A stretch of 45,182 nucleotides of DNA, taken from assembly GCA_041591915.1 (NCBI GenBank), contig JBFHRB010000002.1, forward strand, positions 1-45,182, written 5' to 3'. Of the stretch, positions 23,950 to 32,337 are shown piece by piece; positions within the stretch are counted from its first letter, which is position 1; every line of letters starts with the position of its first letter. This stretch comes from JBFHRB01 sp041591915 (GTDB lineage Bacteria > Actinomycetota > Nitriliruptoria > Nitriliruptorales > Nitriliruptoraceae). Made by a program: the position numbers and the translations under genes. The notes beneath the pieces are model-generated. The model ran no database searches, was not told the origin of the DNA, and saw only the letters and a program-made list of their open reading frames with translations.

Positions 23950-25133
23950 GGATCGCGCACATCGATGCCTCGGCGGGCGTCTCCGGCGACATGCTCCTCG
24001 GCGCGGCGCTGGACGCCGGTGCCTCGCTGGAGGTCATCAACGATGCGGTCTCCTCGCTCGGTGTCGGCGACGTCCGCATCACCGTGGCACGGGTCCGCCG
24101 CGCCGGGATCACCGCCACGAAGATCCGGGTCCGAGCGCCCGAGGAGACCCCCGAGGTCCGCACGTGGCGCCAGATCCGCGAGATACTGACGTTCGTCGCG
24201 CTCGACGACGATGTCCGCGACCGGGTGCTCGCAACGTTCCAGCGGCTGGCAGAGGCCGAGGCGGTCGTGCACAACGAGAAGCCCGAGGACGTGCACTTCC
24301 ACGAGATCGGGGCGCTCGACACGCTGGCCGACGTCGTCGGGGTCGTCGCCGCGCTCCACGACCTGCAGGTCACGCGGCTGACGTGCGGCCCGATCGGGAT
24401 CGGGACCGGGACCGTCGAGACGGCTCACGGAGAACTCCCCCTCCCCGTGCCGGCGGTCTCCCAGCTCCTGGTCGGGCGGGAGCTCCGGGGGCGCGCCATC
24501 GATGCCGAGCTCGTGACCCCCACCGGGGCCGCTCTCGTGGCGACCCTCTCCGAGCCCGTCGCGGCCATGCCACCGATGCGCCTCGCGAGCACCGGCGTCG
24601 GCGCCGGCGACCGCGACCTCCCCCACCCCAACGTCGTGCGCCTGTTCGTCGGTGACCCGGCCCGTGCGGAGCGACACGCCTCGACGGCCGTGGTCCTCGA
24701 GGCGACCGTCGACGACCTCACGCCCGAGCTCGTGCCCGTGGTGCTGGATCGCCTCCGCGGCGCGGGGGCGCACGACGCCTGGGCCACGCCGGTGCTCATG
24801 AAGAAGGGGCGCCCCGGCTACACGCTCAGCTGCCTGTGCGATCCCGAGGCGGTGGACGTCCTGCGGGCCGTGCTGTACCGCGAGAGCAGCACGATCGGGT
24901 CGCGCGCGTACACGGTGTCGAAGGATGCGCTCCCCCGTGAGTCGCTGACCGTCTACGTCGACGGGGAACCGATCGGCGTGAAGGTCGCTCGACTCGATGG
25001 CGCCGTCGTGAGTGCCGCGCCGGAGTTCGACGACGTCGGTGCAGCCGCCGATCGACTGGGCCGACCCGCCCGTGACGTGCACCAGGCCGCCGAGGCGGCC
25101 GCGCGCCGAGCCCTGGGGCAGAACGGGACCTAG
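23946..25133 (+). CDS. larC: nickel pincer cofactor biosynthesis protein LarC
   Basis: A 395-residue LarC, the nickel insertion enzyme (cyclometallase) of the pincer cofactor pathway. It starts MRIAHIDASAGVSGDMLLGA, with VHFHEIGALDTLADVVG, GPIGIGTGTVETAHGELPLP, ELVTPTGAALVATLS and ATVDDLTPELV as landmarks, then LMKKGRPGYTLSCLCDPEA and ESSTIGSRAYTVSKDALPRE. It is one open frame; the ribosomal frameshift used by Lactiplantibacillus larC is not needed here. The ATG overlaps the larB stop. The 3' end lies in a 9-bp terminator-like hairpin. Confidence 0.93.
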   Translation: MRIAHIDASAGVSGDMLLGAALDAGASLEVINDAVSSLGVGDVRITVARVRRAGITATKIRVRAPEETPEVRTWRQIREILTFVALDDDVRDRVLATFQRLAEAEAVVHNEKPEDVHFHEIGALDTLADVVGVVAALHDLQVTRLTCGPIGIGTGTVETAHGELPLPVPAVSQLLVGRELRGRAIDAELVTPTGAALVATLSEPVAAMPPMRLASTGVGAGDRDLPHPNVVRLFVGDPARAERHASTAVVLEATVDDLTPELVPVVLDRLRGAGAHDAWATPVLMKKGRPGYTLSCLCDPEAVDVLRAVLYRESSTIGSRAYTVSKDALPRESLTVYVDGEPIGVKVARLDGAVVSAAPEFDDVGAAADRLGRPARDVHQAAEAAARRALGQNGT

Positions 25134-25144
25134 GGCCCGTTCTG
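25119..25144 (+). terminator. hairpin across the larC stop codon
   Basis: CAGAACGGG (25119-25127) pairs with CCCGTTCTG (25136-25144), nine base pairs with an eight-base loop that contains the larC TAG. It has no T-run and could end the larBC message. Confidence 0.5.
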
Positions 25145-25206
25145 GCTGGACTCGGTTGAATGTCCGTTCTGCCGGCCGACAGGGCGCCTACGGTCAGTGG
25201 CAACGG

Positions 25207-27774
25207 ATGGCTCGGCCGATCGTGGATGCAGACGGGGTGGGTGCGGCGAACGCCGCAGGACGCAGGGGGTCGCCGCAGGCCCTCTGGCTGCTGAGCCTTG
25301 CGCTGACGGCCATCGCGGCACTGGTCGTGGCCACGGCACGTCCATGGGCCGAGCCCGGCTTCGGCATCGAGGCCCCGTGGGCCGCGGTCGTGCTGGCGTT
25401 CGTCCTGGCCGAGGCCGTGCCGGGCCACGTGCAGCGCCGACACCGGGGCTGGCAGATCACGTTCACCGAGGCGGCGGTCGTCCTCGGCTTCTTCACGCTG
25501 ACCCTGCCCGAACTCCTCGCCGCGCAGTTCACCGTCGGGGCCGTCGGCTACGCCGTGAGCCGGACGGCTCCCGTCAAGGTCGTCGTCAACCTCTCGCAAC
25601 ACCTGGCCGCGACCTCGATCGGGTGGGCGGTCTTCGACCTGCTGTCCACCGGTACCGCACCCGTCGCATCCTCGGACTGGCTCGCCGCAGCGGCCGGGGC
25701 CGGCGCAGCCAACCTCGTGAGCTTGTTGTCGGTGAGCGCCGCGATCCGGCTCAGCCGTCAGGCGGAGGGACGCCGAACGTGGCAGTTCCTCGTCGTCTCG
25801 CTCGTGGCCGCTGCGGCCGCGACCGTGGCCGGCATCGTCGTGGCGAGCGAGCTCGCCGGTCACGCCGATCCGGTCGTCCTTGCCCTGCTCGCGACCCTGG
25901 CGCTCGTGGCGGGCGCCGTCGCCGCTGTGCGGTACACGGTCGAGCAGCGGCGGACGGGACTCCTCCAGCTCCTCGTCCGGACGTCGCAGGTGCTCGAGAC
26001 CGGCGACAGCCGTACGTCGCCGGTGACCGACGTCCTCGCCGAGGCGCGTGAGGTCCTGGCGGTCGAGCGGGCCGCCCTGTACGCGTGGGCGCGACAGCCG
26101 TCGAGCGTGATGGTCACGACGGCCCAGGCCGACGGGACGACCGCGCCCGACGTCCGGCCCATGGACACGACGATCGCTGCCATCCGACTCGTCGCCGAAC
26201 GTGGTGACGTCGTCGAGCAGCGCTCACGAGACCTCGGCCACAGGCACGAAGGCATCTTCGGTGACGGACCCGAGAGCGGGATCCTCGTCCCCGTCAGGGA
26301 CCACGACGAGACGGTCGGCGCCCTGGTCCTGACGGGGCGCCCCGCCAACGTCCGCTCCTTCGATCGCGACGAACGGGCCACGATCCTCGCGGTGGCCAGC
26401 CAGTTGGGCCTGATCCTGCGGTCGGACCACCTCGACGCCGCCATCAGCGCCGCCATGGACCTGCGCGACGAGCTGGATCGTCGCACCCGCTACGACTCAC
26501 TCACGGGGCTCCGCAACCGCCAGGGGCTCCGCGAACACCTGCTGAGCCGGATGGAAGGGCCCGAGAGCGGTCCGGTCGCCCTCCTGCTCATCGACGTCGA
26601 CGACTTCTCCATCGTCAACGACGCCCTCGGGCACCAGGCGGGCGACGAGGTCCTGCAGGCCATCGCCGACCGCCTCGTCCGCACGCTCGGACGATCGGCG
26701 ACGGTGGCCCGCGCCGGAGGTGACGAGTTCGCCGTCGTCCTCGACGTCGCGTCGAGCCTCGAGCCGGTCCACCAGGCGATCACCCAGGTCCGCGCGGTCA
26801 TGGACGAGCCGATCGTCGCGTGCGATCGGCGGCTCCGCCTGCCTGGGCGGATCGGGGTCGCGGTCGTCCTCGACCACGGGACGTCCGCCGACGACCTGAT
26901 CTCGAACGCCGACATCGCGCTCGCGAGGGCGAGGACGAACCGCGTCGAGGAGTTCGTCGTCTACCGGCCGGACATGCGTCGCGACCTGCTCGCCGACCTC
27001 ACGACCCGCGGGCAGCTCCATGCCGCGGTCGAGACCACTGGCGCCTTCCCCGTGCACTACCAGCCGGTCGTGGACCTGGACAACGGCCAGCCGATCGGGC
27101 TGGAAGCGCTGGTGAGGTGGCGCCACCCCACGCAGGGCATCGTCCCTCCTGCCGCCTTCCTGGAGCACGCACGCCGGGCGGGACTCCTCCGCCGCATCGG
27201 CGCCACCGTCATCCACACGGCCTGCCATGACGTCGCCGGATGGCAGGCGCTGTGCCCCAACGGCATCGACGTGACGATCAACCTGAGCGAGGAACAGATC
27301 ACCGACCCGGCACTTGCCGAGACGGTCCTCGCCGCACTGGCGGGATCGGGCCTGCCGGCGCACCGTCTCATCCTCGAGGTCGACGCGGCGGGCCTGGCCG
27401 GTCGCGGTCAGCGCGAGTTCCGGCAGCTCCTGCGCCTCCGCACGGAGGGCGTGCGGATCGCCCTGCAGGGCGCTGACGGCTCCCTGGACCTGTTGGCGCT
27501 CGTCGACCGGGCGCCCCTGGACATCCTCAAGCTGGCCCGTCCCGCCGTCGCCGCGCTCCATGCCGACGGCAACGACGCCGTCGTCGTCCGCGCCCTGGTC
27601 GACGTGGGACGACGGCGGCAGTTGACGATCGTGGCCGAGGGGATCGAGTACGCCGATCAGCGGCGGCGCCTGCAGGATCTGGCGTGCGACGGTGGCCAGG
27701 GATTCCTGTTCGCCAAGCCGATGGCCCCGTCAGCGGTCGAGGACTTCCTCCGCACGCGGGTCCCTGCGCCGTGA
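25207..27774 (+). CDS. membrane GGDEF-EAL protein with degenerate EAL
   Basis: An 855-residue c-di-GMP protein. Residues 20-250 hold seven or so hydrophobic helices, with LAEAVP and VVVNLSQHLAATS motifs. Residues 265-415 are a GAF-like domain. The GGDEF domain is intact (RAGGDEFAVVLD, about residues 502-512) but lacks the RxxD inhibitory site. The EAL domain keeps LEALVRW (residue 633), INLSEEQITDP and VAEGIEYADQ, but the DDFGTG metal loop is replaced by QGADGS and KIDRSF by KLARPA, so hydrolysis is doubtful. Diguanylate cyclase activity is likely; the EAL part may bind ligand. TACGGT at 25189-25194 is a possible -10. It overlaps the convergent kinase by 45 bases. Confidence 0.9.
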   Translation: MARPIVDADGVGAANAAGRRGSPQALWLLSLALTAIAALVVATARPWAEPGFGIEAPWAAVVLAFVLAEAVPGHVQRRHRGWQITFTEAAVVLGFFTLTLPELLAAQFTVGAVGYAVSRTAPVKVVVNLSQHLAATSIGWAVFDLLSTGTAPVASSDWLAAAAGAGAANLVSLLSVSAAIRLSRQAEGRRTWQFLVVSLVAAAAATVAGIVVASELAGHADPVVLALLATLALVAGAVAAVRYTVEQRRTGLLQLLVRTSQVLETGDSRTSPVTDVLAEAREVLAVERAALYAWARQPSSVMVTTAQADGTTAPDVRPMDTTIAAIRLVAERGDVVEQRSRDLGHRHEGIFGDGPESGILVPVRDHDETVGALVLTGRPANVRSFDRDERATILAVASQLGLILRSDHLDAAISAAMDLRDELDRRTRYDSLTGLRNRQGLREHLLSRMEGPESGPVALLLIDVDDFSIVNDALGHQAGDEVLQAIADRLVRTLGRSATVARAGGDEFAVVLDVASSLEPVHQAITQVRAVMDEPIVACDRRLRLPGRIGVAVVLDHGTSADDLISNADIALARARTNRVEEFVVYRPDMRRDLLADLTTRGQLHAAVETTGAFPVHYQPVVDLDNGQPIGLEALVRWRHPTQGIVPPAAFLEHARRAGLLRRIGATVIHTACHDVAGWQALCPNGIDVTINLSEEQITDPALAETVLAALAGSGLPAHRLILEVDAAGLAGRGQREFRQLLRLRTEGVRIALQGADGSLDLLALVDRAPLDILKLARPAVAALHADGNDAVVVRALVDVGRRRQLTIVAEGIEYADQRRRLQDLACDGGQGFLFAKPMAPSAVEDFLRTRVPAP

Positions 27775-29316
27775 CCCGGTCTCCGGCACCACCAGCGTGA
27801 ACGTCGTGCCACGTCCGACCCTCGAATCGATCGTGATCTCCCCGCCGAGGAGGCGCGCGAGCTGATCCGCGATCGGGAGCCCGAGCCCGGGCCCCTGCGC
27901 ACGCGTCAGGTGGCTGCCCATGCGGGCGAAGCGCTCGAACACGTACGCCCGCATCGCCTCGGGGATCCCGTCGCCATGGTCACGAACCACCACCGCGACG
28001 TCGTCGCCCGAACGGGCGACCTCGACCTCGACACCGCCCGAGGTGTGGGTCAGGGCGTTGGAGACGAGCACCTGCACGATCTTCGTGACCCCCTTCACGT
28101 CCGTCACGGCGGGCGTTGGTCCGGCGGTCCGGAGCGTGATGCGCTCGCGCTCGGCGTCGCCGAGCCCATCCACCAGTCGCCCCACCACGACCGCGATGTC
28201 GACCTCCTGCCGGTTGACGCTCACGATCCCCCGATCGAGCTCGGCCGTGAGCAGCAGGTCGGCCACGAGGGCCTCGAGCCGCTCGACCTGCCTCAGCATC
28301 GCCCCATGGGCTCGCCGCAGGTGCGACTCGTCGAGGGCTGGCCCCTTCCGGTTGATGACCTCGAGGAAGCCCTTCAGTGGCGTCAGCGGGGTGCGCAACT
28401 CGTGCGAGACCGTTGCGAGGAAGTCCGCCTTCAGGGACTCCGCCTCCTGCTGGTCCGTCACGTCACGCAGCACGAGCACCGCACCGGCCCGGGCGTCGGA
28501 TCCGCCCGCCGGACTGGCGGTCACGAGGACCCAGCGGTGCTCCGCCCGACGTGCGAGCCGCAGGAGCTCCGCGCTCTCGTCCTGCCGGGCGGCGTGATAG
28601 GGGTCCCACAGGATGTCCCCGTCCGGTCGCTCGAGGTGGAGCACCTCCTCCCAGCGCTGGAGGATGGCATCGGCTGCCGGCAGCCACGTGAGCGTCTCCA
28701 TCGCGTTGTTCCAGGCAACGACCCGGCCGTCGCGGTTGAGCAGGACGACTCCATCCGACGTCGCGTTCGTGATGTCGTCGAGTCGTTCGACGTCCGACGC
28801 CAGCAGCGACGCGCGTGTGCGGGACTCGCGGGCGGCGGACAACGCGGCCGCTGCGCCGGACAGCCGGTCGAGGACGAGCGGCGACCCCGCAGTCGCCATC
28901 GCCGCATCGTCGCCGACCACCTGCAGGGCGCCCACGACCACGTCGCCCGCGCGCAGCGCCTGTACGCCAGGGGCGACGGAGCCTTCCGCGAGCACCACGC
29001 TCAGCGGGTCGCGGCGCGCCGGACGCTGGTCCTCGACGGTCCGCCCGGCCTCGTCGACCGCGACGAGCCATGGGGCTCGGTCGCCATCGACGAAGAACCT
29101 GATCGCCTCCGCGCCGACCGCCCCGCGGAGATCCGCCAGTGCCTCGAGGGTGGCGCGTTCATCCGCCCCCGCGAGGGCCAGGACGTGTGCGAGCCGCAGT
29201 TGCCTCCAGGCGTCCTCGCGCTCGCCCACGAGCGAGCGCAGCCGGCCACGCAGGAACACGACCGCGACTGCCAGCGCAGACGCGCCGACGACCAGCACCC
29301 CAACCAGGACGTCCAC
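27730..29316 (-). CDS. PAS-type sensor histidine kinase
   Basis: A 528-residue kinase. One N-terminal helix (VDVLVGVLVVGASALAVAVVFL) anchors it, then a GAF-like region (about 50-210), a PAS domain (NRDGRVVAWNNAMETLTWLP), a HisKA domain with VSHELRTPLTPLKGFLEV and an ATPase with VLVSNALTHTSGG, RDHGDGIPEAMR, FERFARMGSH and GPGLGLPIADQLARLL. All catalytic boxes are present. The start is one of several GTG codons (29316, 29322 or 29325) before the helix; a GGGG-type site favours 29316. No cognate regulator is next to it. Its 3' end overlaps the GGDEF-EAL gene; at its 5' end it is divergent from the DsrE-like gene. Confidence 0.88.
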   Translation of the reverse strand: MDVLVGVLVVGASALAVAVVFLRGRLRSLVGEREDAWRQLRLAHVLALAGADERATLEALADLRGAVGAEAIRFFVDGDRAPWLVAVDEAGRTVEDQRPARRDPLSVVLAEGSVAPGVQALRAGDVVVGALQVVGDDAAMATAGSPLVLDRLSGAAAALSAARESRTRASLLASDVERLDDITNATSDGVVLLNRDGRVVAWNNAMETLTWLPAADAILQRWEEVLHLERPDGDILWDPYHAARQDESAELLRLARRAEHRWVLVTASPAGGSDARAGAVLVLRDVTDQQEAESLKADFLATVSHELRTPLTPLKGFLEVINRKGPALDESHLRRAHGAMLRQVERLEALVADLLLTAELDRGIVSVNRQEVDIAVVVGRLVDGLGDAERERITLRTAGPTPAVTDVKGVTKIVQVLVSNALTHTSGGVEVEVARSGDDVAVVVRDHGDGIPEAMRAYVFERFARMGSHLTRAQGPGLGLPIADQLARLLGGEITIDSRVGRGTTFTLVVPETGSRRRDPRAEEVLDR

Positions 29317-29340
29317 TGCCACCACCCCGAGCCGAGGCCC

Positions 29341-29352
29341 GAGCGTACGCTC
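29341..29352. promoter_or_regulatory. 12-base palindrome with -10 boxes on both strands
   Basis: GAGCGTACGCTC is a perfect palindrome. It contains TACGCT on each strand, so one sequence offers a -10 for the kinase (minus) and for the DsrE-like gene (plus). Its position between the two divergent starts fits, 24 bases from the DsrE ATG. Confidence 0.45.
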
Positions 29353-29375
29353 GCGGTCGACACGACGGAGGCAAG

Positions 29376-29741
29376 ATGTCCGATCTCCTGCTCTTCCACT
29401 GCTCGCACGGGGCCGACGAGCCGGAGCGGGCGACGGTCCCATTCATCGCCGCCCACGTGGCCGCGGTCTCGGGTCAGGCCGCGCGTGTGGTCTGCACCAT
29501 CGACGCCGTCTGGCTCGGGACGGCTGGCGGGGCCGACGGGATCGCCGTGCCATCGCAGCCGGTCCTGGCCGAGCTGATCTCCGACTTCGTCGGGGCTGGT
29601 GGGGAGATCTGGCTGTGCAGCGCGTGCGTGAACAAGCGCGGGATCACGGAGGACGACTGCATCCCCGGTGCCACGATCGTCGGCGCGGCAACGCTCGTCG
29701 CGGAGATCGCCGCGGGCGCCAGGTCGATCACGCTGGCCTGA
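29376..29741 (+). CDS. DsrE-like protein
   Basis: A 121-residue soluble protein of the DsrE/DsrF-like fold. It starts MSDLLLFHCSHGADEPERAT with an ideal GGAGG five bases upstream of ATG 29376. Residues VPFIAAHVAAVSGQAARVVCTIDAV form the first beta-alpha unit, and the motif IWLCSACVNKRGITEDD carries a CxxC pair that in DsrE relatives is linked to sulfur transfer. The C-terminal VGAATLVAEIAAGARSITLA is typical. The sulfur-carrier role is an inference. It converges on the next gene with a 14-base overlap. Confidence 0.85.
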   Translation: MSDLLLFHCSHGADEPERATVPFIAAHVAAVSGQAARVVCTIDAVWLGTAGGADGIAVPSQPVLAELISDFVGAGGEIWLCSACVNKRGITEDDCIPGATIVGAATLVAEIAAGARSITLA

Positions 29742-30282
29742 CGCTGCGCGACACGAGCGCATCGATCGCGGCCAGGTCGACGAGGTGCTCACGCTCGTCA
29801 CCGCCGTGGACGACCACGTACGTCTCGCCGACCGCGGCAACCGAGCCGTGCCAGGTCCGGCCGAGCGCCCCGGCGTAGACGTCGATCGCGCGCCCATCGA
29901 GCTCGCGGGCGAGGAGGTAGGCACGCAGCGACACGAGCTCGGCCTCGACGACGGCGGCGCCGGCATCCGGCTCCTCGTCGACGCCCCCGATCGTGATCGC
30001 GCGAGGTCCCTCGAGTGGGACGACGGCGACGGACCCCCCGGAGATCCGCACCGCGAGGATCTCGTCCGTGATCGCGAGCGCCCGGCCCGCGAGGTCACGC
30101 CCGGGAACGTGCACGGTGACGCGGCGACGCTGTGCGATGGCGAGGTCGAGGGCCTCGCTCATCGTGAGGGATCGTCGCAGCGCGGCTCCGGCGTCAGCCT
30201 CGGCGTCCTCGGCCTCGCGTCGGACCGGGTCCTCGACGCCGGCGAGGTCGATCGCCAACTCGACGTCCGGGTCGTCGCTCAT
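29728..30282 (-). CDS. hypothetical protein with two repeated small beta-barrel-like segments
   Basis: A 184-residue acidic soluble protein. Two segments look like one repeated module: VTVHVPGRDLAGRALAITDE with AVRISGGSVAVVPLEGPRAI, and IDVYAGALGRTWHGSVAAV with ETYVVVHGGDEREHLVDLAAI. The pattern of a charged strand, a G-x-x turn and a closing V-x-L-x-A-I strand recalls Sm-like barrels. I cannot name the family with confidence. The ATG at 30282 overlaps the upstream PH-like gene stop in ATGA, so the two are coupled. Confidence 0.7.
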   Translation of the reverse strand: MSDDPDVELAIDLAGVEDPVRREAEDAEADAGAALRRSLTMSEALDLAIAQRRRVTVHVPGRDLAGRALAITDEILAVRISGGSVAVVPLEGPRAITIGGVDEEPDAGAAVVEAELVSLRAYLLARELDGRAIDVYAGALGRTWHGSVAAVGETYVVVHGGDEREHLVDLAAIDALVSRSVRPA

Positions 30283-30782
30283 GGTCCATCCAGCCACCGA
30301 TAGCGCAGTTCCGCGAGCTCAGCATGGAGTGCCGCGAGCTCCACGTCCACCTCTGCGAGGTTGTCCAGCGGCCCGAGGTCGACGCGTTGGAGGGCCCGCA
30401 TCGGCACAGGCCGGTCGTGAGACCGCAGCACGTACGGGACCGACCAGGCCGACGCGCCGTCGGGGAACGCGAAGCGTTCGATCTCGCGCAGCGGGATCCT
30501 GACGGGACGCACGCCGTTGCGCACCCGCAGGTAGGACCCGTCGACGTCGAACCGGACGAACTGGCGGGCGGTGTTGATGGCCGGCCAGAAGCCGACGGCG
30601 CTGCCCCCGACGACCGCGCCTGCGAAGCGTGCGCGGCTCGGGCCCCCGATCACCAGCGCGAGCAGGAGGACGACGACGATCGCCCCTCCGGCGTAGGCCG
30701 CGACCAGGAGGCGCCGGCGGATGCGGCTCCGGTGACGCGCGCCGACCCGCATCGGCGGGACGGGGCTGGGCGCGGCGGTCAC
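30279..30782 (-). CDS. membrane protein with PH-like domain
   Basis: A 167-residue protein with a short basic start, two hydrophobic segments (LLVAAYAGGAIVVVLLLALV and FAGAVVGGSAVGFWPAI) and a C-terminal domain with the strand pattern RFDVDGSYLRVRNGVRPVRI, then PLREIERFAFPDG, typical of bacterial pleckstrin-homology-like or DUF-type proteins. The C-terminal helix is charged and leucine-rich. The GTG start at 30782 overlaps no gene but is close to the purC stop (30789). Function is unknown. Confidence 0.7.
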   Translation of the reverse strand: MTAAPSPVPPMRVGARHRSRIRRRLLVAAYAGGAIVVVLLLALVIGGPSRARFAGAVVGGSAVGFWPAINTARQFVRFDVDGSYLRVRNGVRPVRIPLREIERFAFPDGASAWSVPYVLRSHDRPVPMRALQRVDLGPLDNLAEVDVELAALHAELAELRYRWLDGP

Positions 30783-30788
30783 GATCGG

Positions 30789-31679
30789 TCAGTCCGAGGC
30801 GAGCCAGACGTCGAACGACTGGCCGGTGATGCGCTCGTAGGCCTCGACGTACTTCGCGCGGGTCCTCGCGACGATGTCGTCCGGCAGCTCGGGGGCGGGG
30901 TCGGTCTTGTCCCAACCCGTCGACGATGCGTAGTCGCGCACGAACTGCTTGTCGTACGACGGCGGGTTGCTGCCGGGCCTCCACTGGTCGGCAGGCCAGT
31001 AACGCGACGAGTCCGGGGTCATCACCTCGTCGGCCAGGACGACCTCGCCATCCATGATGCCGAACTCGAACTTGGTGTCCGCCAGGATGATCCCGCGGCC
31101 ACGCGCGACCTCTCGCCCGCGTGTGTAGAGCTGCAGCGCGAGGTCGCGCAGTCGGGAGGCCAGCGACTCGCCGAGCTCGCCGGCCATGAACTCGTAGGTG
31201 ACGTTCTCGTCGTGGCCCGACTCGGCCTTCGTCGCGGGCGTGAAGATCGGCTCGGGCAGCTCGGCGGCCTCGACGAGGCCCTCGGGCAGCGCGATCCCAC
31301 ACACGGTCCGGTCGGCCTGGTACTCCTTCCAGCCCGACCCGGACAGGTAGCCGCGGGCGACGCACTCGAACGGGATGATGTCGACCTTGCGGGCGAGCAT
31401 GGTGCGACCGCGCAGCTCGTCGGCGTGGGCCCGGGCCTCCGGCGGCATGTCGGCGACCCGGGTGGAGACGAGATGGTTGGCGACGATGTCGCGGGTCTGG
31501 TCGAACCAGAACGCCGACACCCCGGTCAGCACCCGGCCCTTGTCGGGGATCGGCGTCGGATGGACGCAGTCGTAGGTCGAGACGCGGTCGGAGGCGACGA
31601 GGAGCAGGTGCTGGTCGTCCGCCTCGTAGATCTCGCGGACCTTGCCGGAACGCAGGTGCTTGAGGCCCTCGAGTGGCAC
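30789..31679 (-). CDS. purC: SAICAR synthase
   Basis: A 296-residue phosphoribosylaminoimidazole-succinocarboxamide synthase that joins aspartate to CAIR. Landmarks are LRSGKVREIYEADDQHLLLV, the ASDRVSTYD motif, the ILTKxSxFW-like GVSAFWFDQT, VDIIPFECVARGYLSGSGWKEY region, and ILADTKFEFG with DEVMTPDSSRYW. The GTG at 31679 has GAGGGA seven bases upstream. It is separated from purD by two plus-strand genes, so it has its own promoter; a TAGGCT box lies at 31721-31726 on its strand. Confidence 0.96.
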   Translation of the reverse strand: MPLEGLKHLRSGKVREIYEADDQHLLLVASDRVSTYDCVHPTPIPDKGRVLTGVSAFWFDQTRDIVANHLVSTRVADMPPEARAHADELRGRTMLARKVDIIPFECVARGYLSGSGWKEYQADRTVCGIALPEGLVEAAELPEPIFTPATKAESGHDENVTYEFMAGELGESLASRLRDLALQLYTRGREVARGRGIILADTKFEFGIMDGEVVLADEVMTPDSSRYWPADQWRPGSNPPSYDKQFVRDYASSTGWDKTDPAPELPDDIVARTRAKYVEAYERITGQSFDVWLASD

Positions 31680-31720
31680 GATTCGTCCCTCGTCACGACA
31701 GGGGCGGTCATGGGGTCCGG

Positions 31721-31726
31721 AGCCTA
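31721..31726 (-). promoter_or_regulatory. candidate -10 box of purC
   Basis: TAGGCT on the minus strand, inside the longer shared string CTAGGCTCCGG, lies about 40 bases before the purC GTG. The same 11-base string occurs near the nitroreductase start. Confidence 0.4.
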
Positions 31727-31869
31727 GGGGCCGTGCCCGGCCACGGCGACGGCGCGTGGCGCATGGCCCCTGACGAACGGACAGGGCGACGGTCGATGAA
31801 CGCCCGTTTCGTTCGCTTCCCTCGTCCCGCAGCCGACCCAGCGCGCGGTCGGCGTGAGAGGGGAAGCCC

Positions 31870-32310
31870 ATGAGGCGCCCGACGATCCTCATCGCAGACG
31901 ACGAGCCGGACATCCGGCTGCTGTTCGAACTGACCCTGCGACGGTCGGGCCGTTTCGAGCTGCTGCCCAGCGTCGGAGACGGCCTCGCCGCCGTTGAGGC
32001 CGCAGCCCGCCACCAGCCGGACATCGTGCTGCTGGACATCATGATGCCGGAGATGGACGGCCGTGAGGCCCTGCCCCGCATCCTGTCCGCCTCACCACGC
32101 TCGATGGTGGTGATCATCTCGGCCCTGGCCGCGGACCTCGAGGCGCCAGCAGCCCGCACAGCGGGTGCGTTCGCGTACATCGAGAAGGACGCCGTCAGCG
32201 GGGCGCTCGTCGAGGTGCTCGAGGACCTGCACGCCCAGTTCGCCCACGCGCTCGAGGGCGAGACGGTGATCGCCCCGGCAAGCCAGCGGTGGCCGGTCAC
32301 CGCGGCATAG
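31870..32310 (+). CDS. single-domain response regulator
   Basis: A 146-residue receiver-only protein. DD at 10-11 (IADDEPDIR), phospho-acceptor Asp56 in VLLDIMMPEMDGREAL, Thr/Ser in IISAL and Lys in AYIEKDA complete the active site. There is no output domain. It resembles the receiver half of the REC-kinase fusion at 8761. A GAGGGGAAG ribosome site precedes the ATG at 31870. No kinase is adjacent; a partner may be the free kinase at 27730 or others. The C-terminal 20 residues are unstructured. Confidence 0.9.
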   Translation: MRRPTILIADDEPDIRLLFELTLRRSGRFELLPSVGDGLAAVEAAARHQPDIVLLDIMMPEMDGREALPRILSASPRSMVVIISALAADLEAPAARTAGAFAYIEKDAVSGALVEVLEDLHAQFAHALEGETVIAPASQRWPVTAA

Positions 32311-32313
32311 GCT
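32308..32313 (+). promoter_or_regulatory. candidate -10 box of the SRPBCC gene, overlapping a stop codon
   Basis: TAGGCT starts at the TAG stop of the response regulator and lies 25 bases before the GTG at 32338. AGAGGAG lies between. Fits a promoter with a short leader. Confidence 0.35.
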
Positions 32314-32337
32314 CGCTGCTCCGCGAGAGGAGCTGCC

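Noticed and set aside
23946..25133. Programmed frameshift in larC as in Lactiplantibacillus
   Set aside because: The gene is a single open frame of 395 codons with both halves of LarC in frame.
29742..31365. Other minus-strand frames overlapping purC and the PH-like gene
   Set aside because: They are shadows of purC and the neighbouring genes, without motifs.
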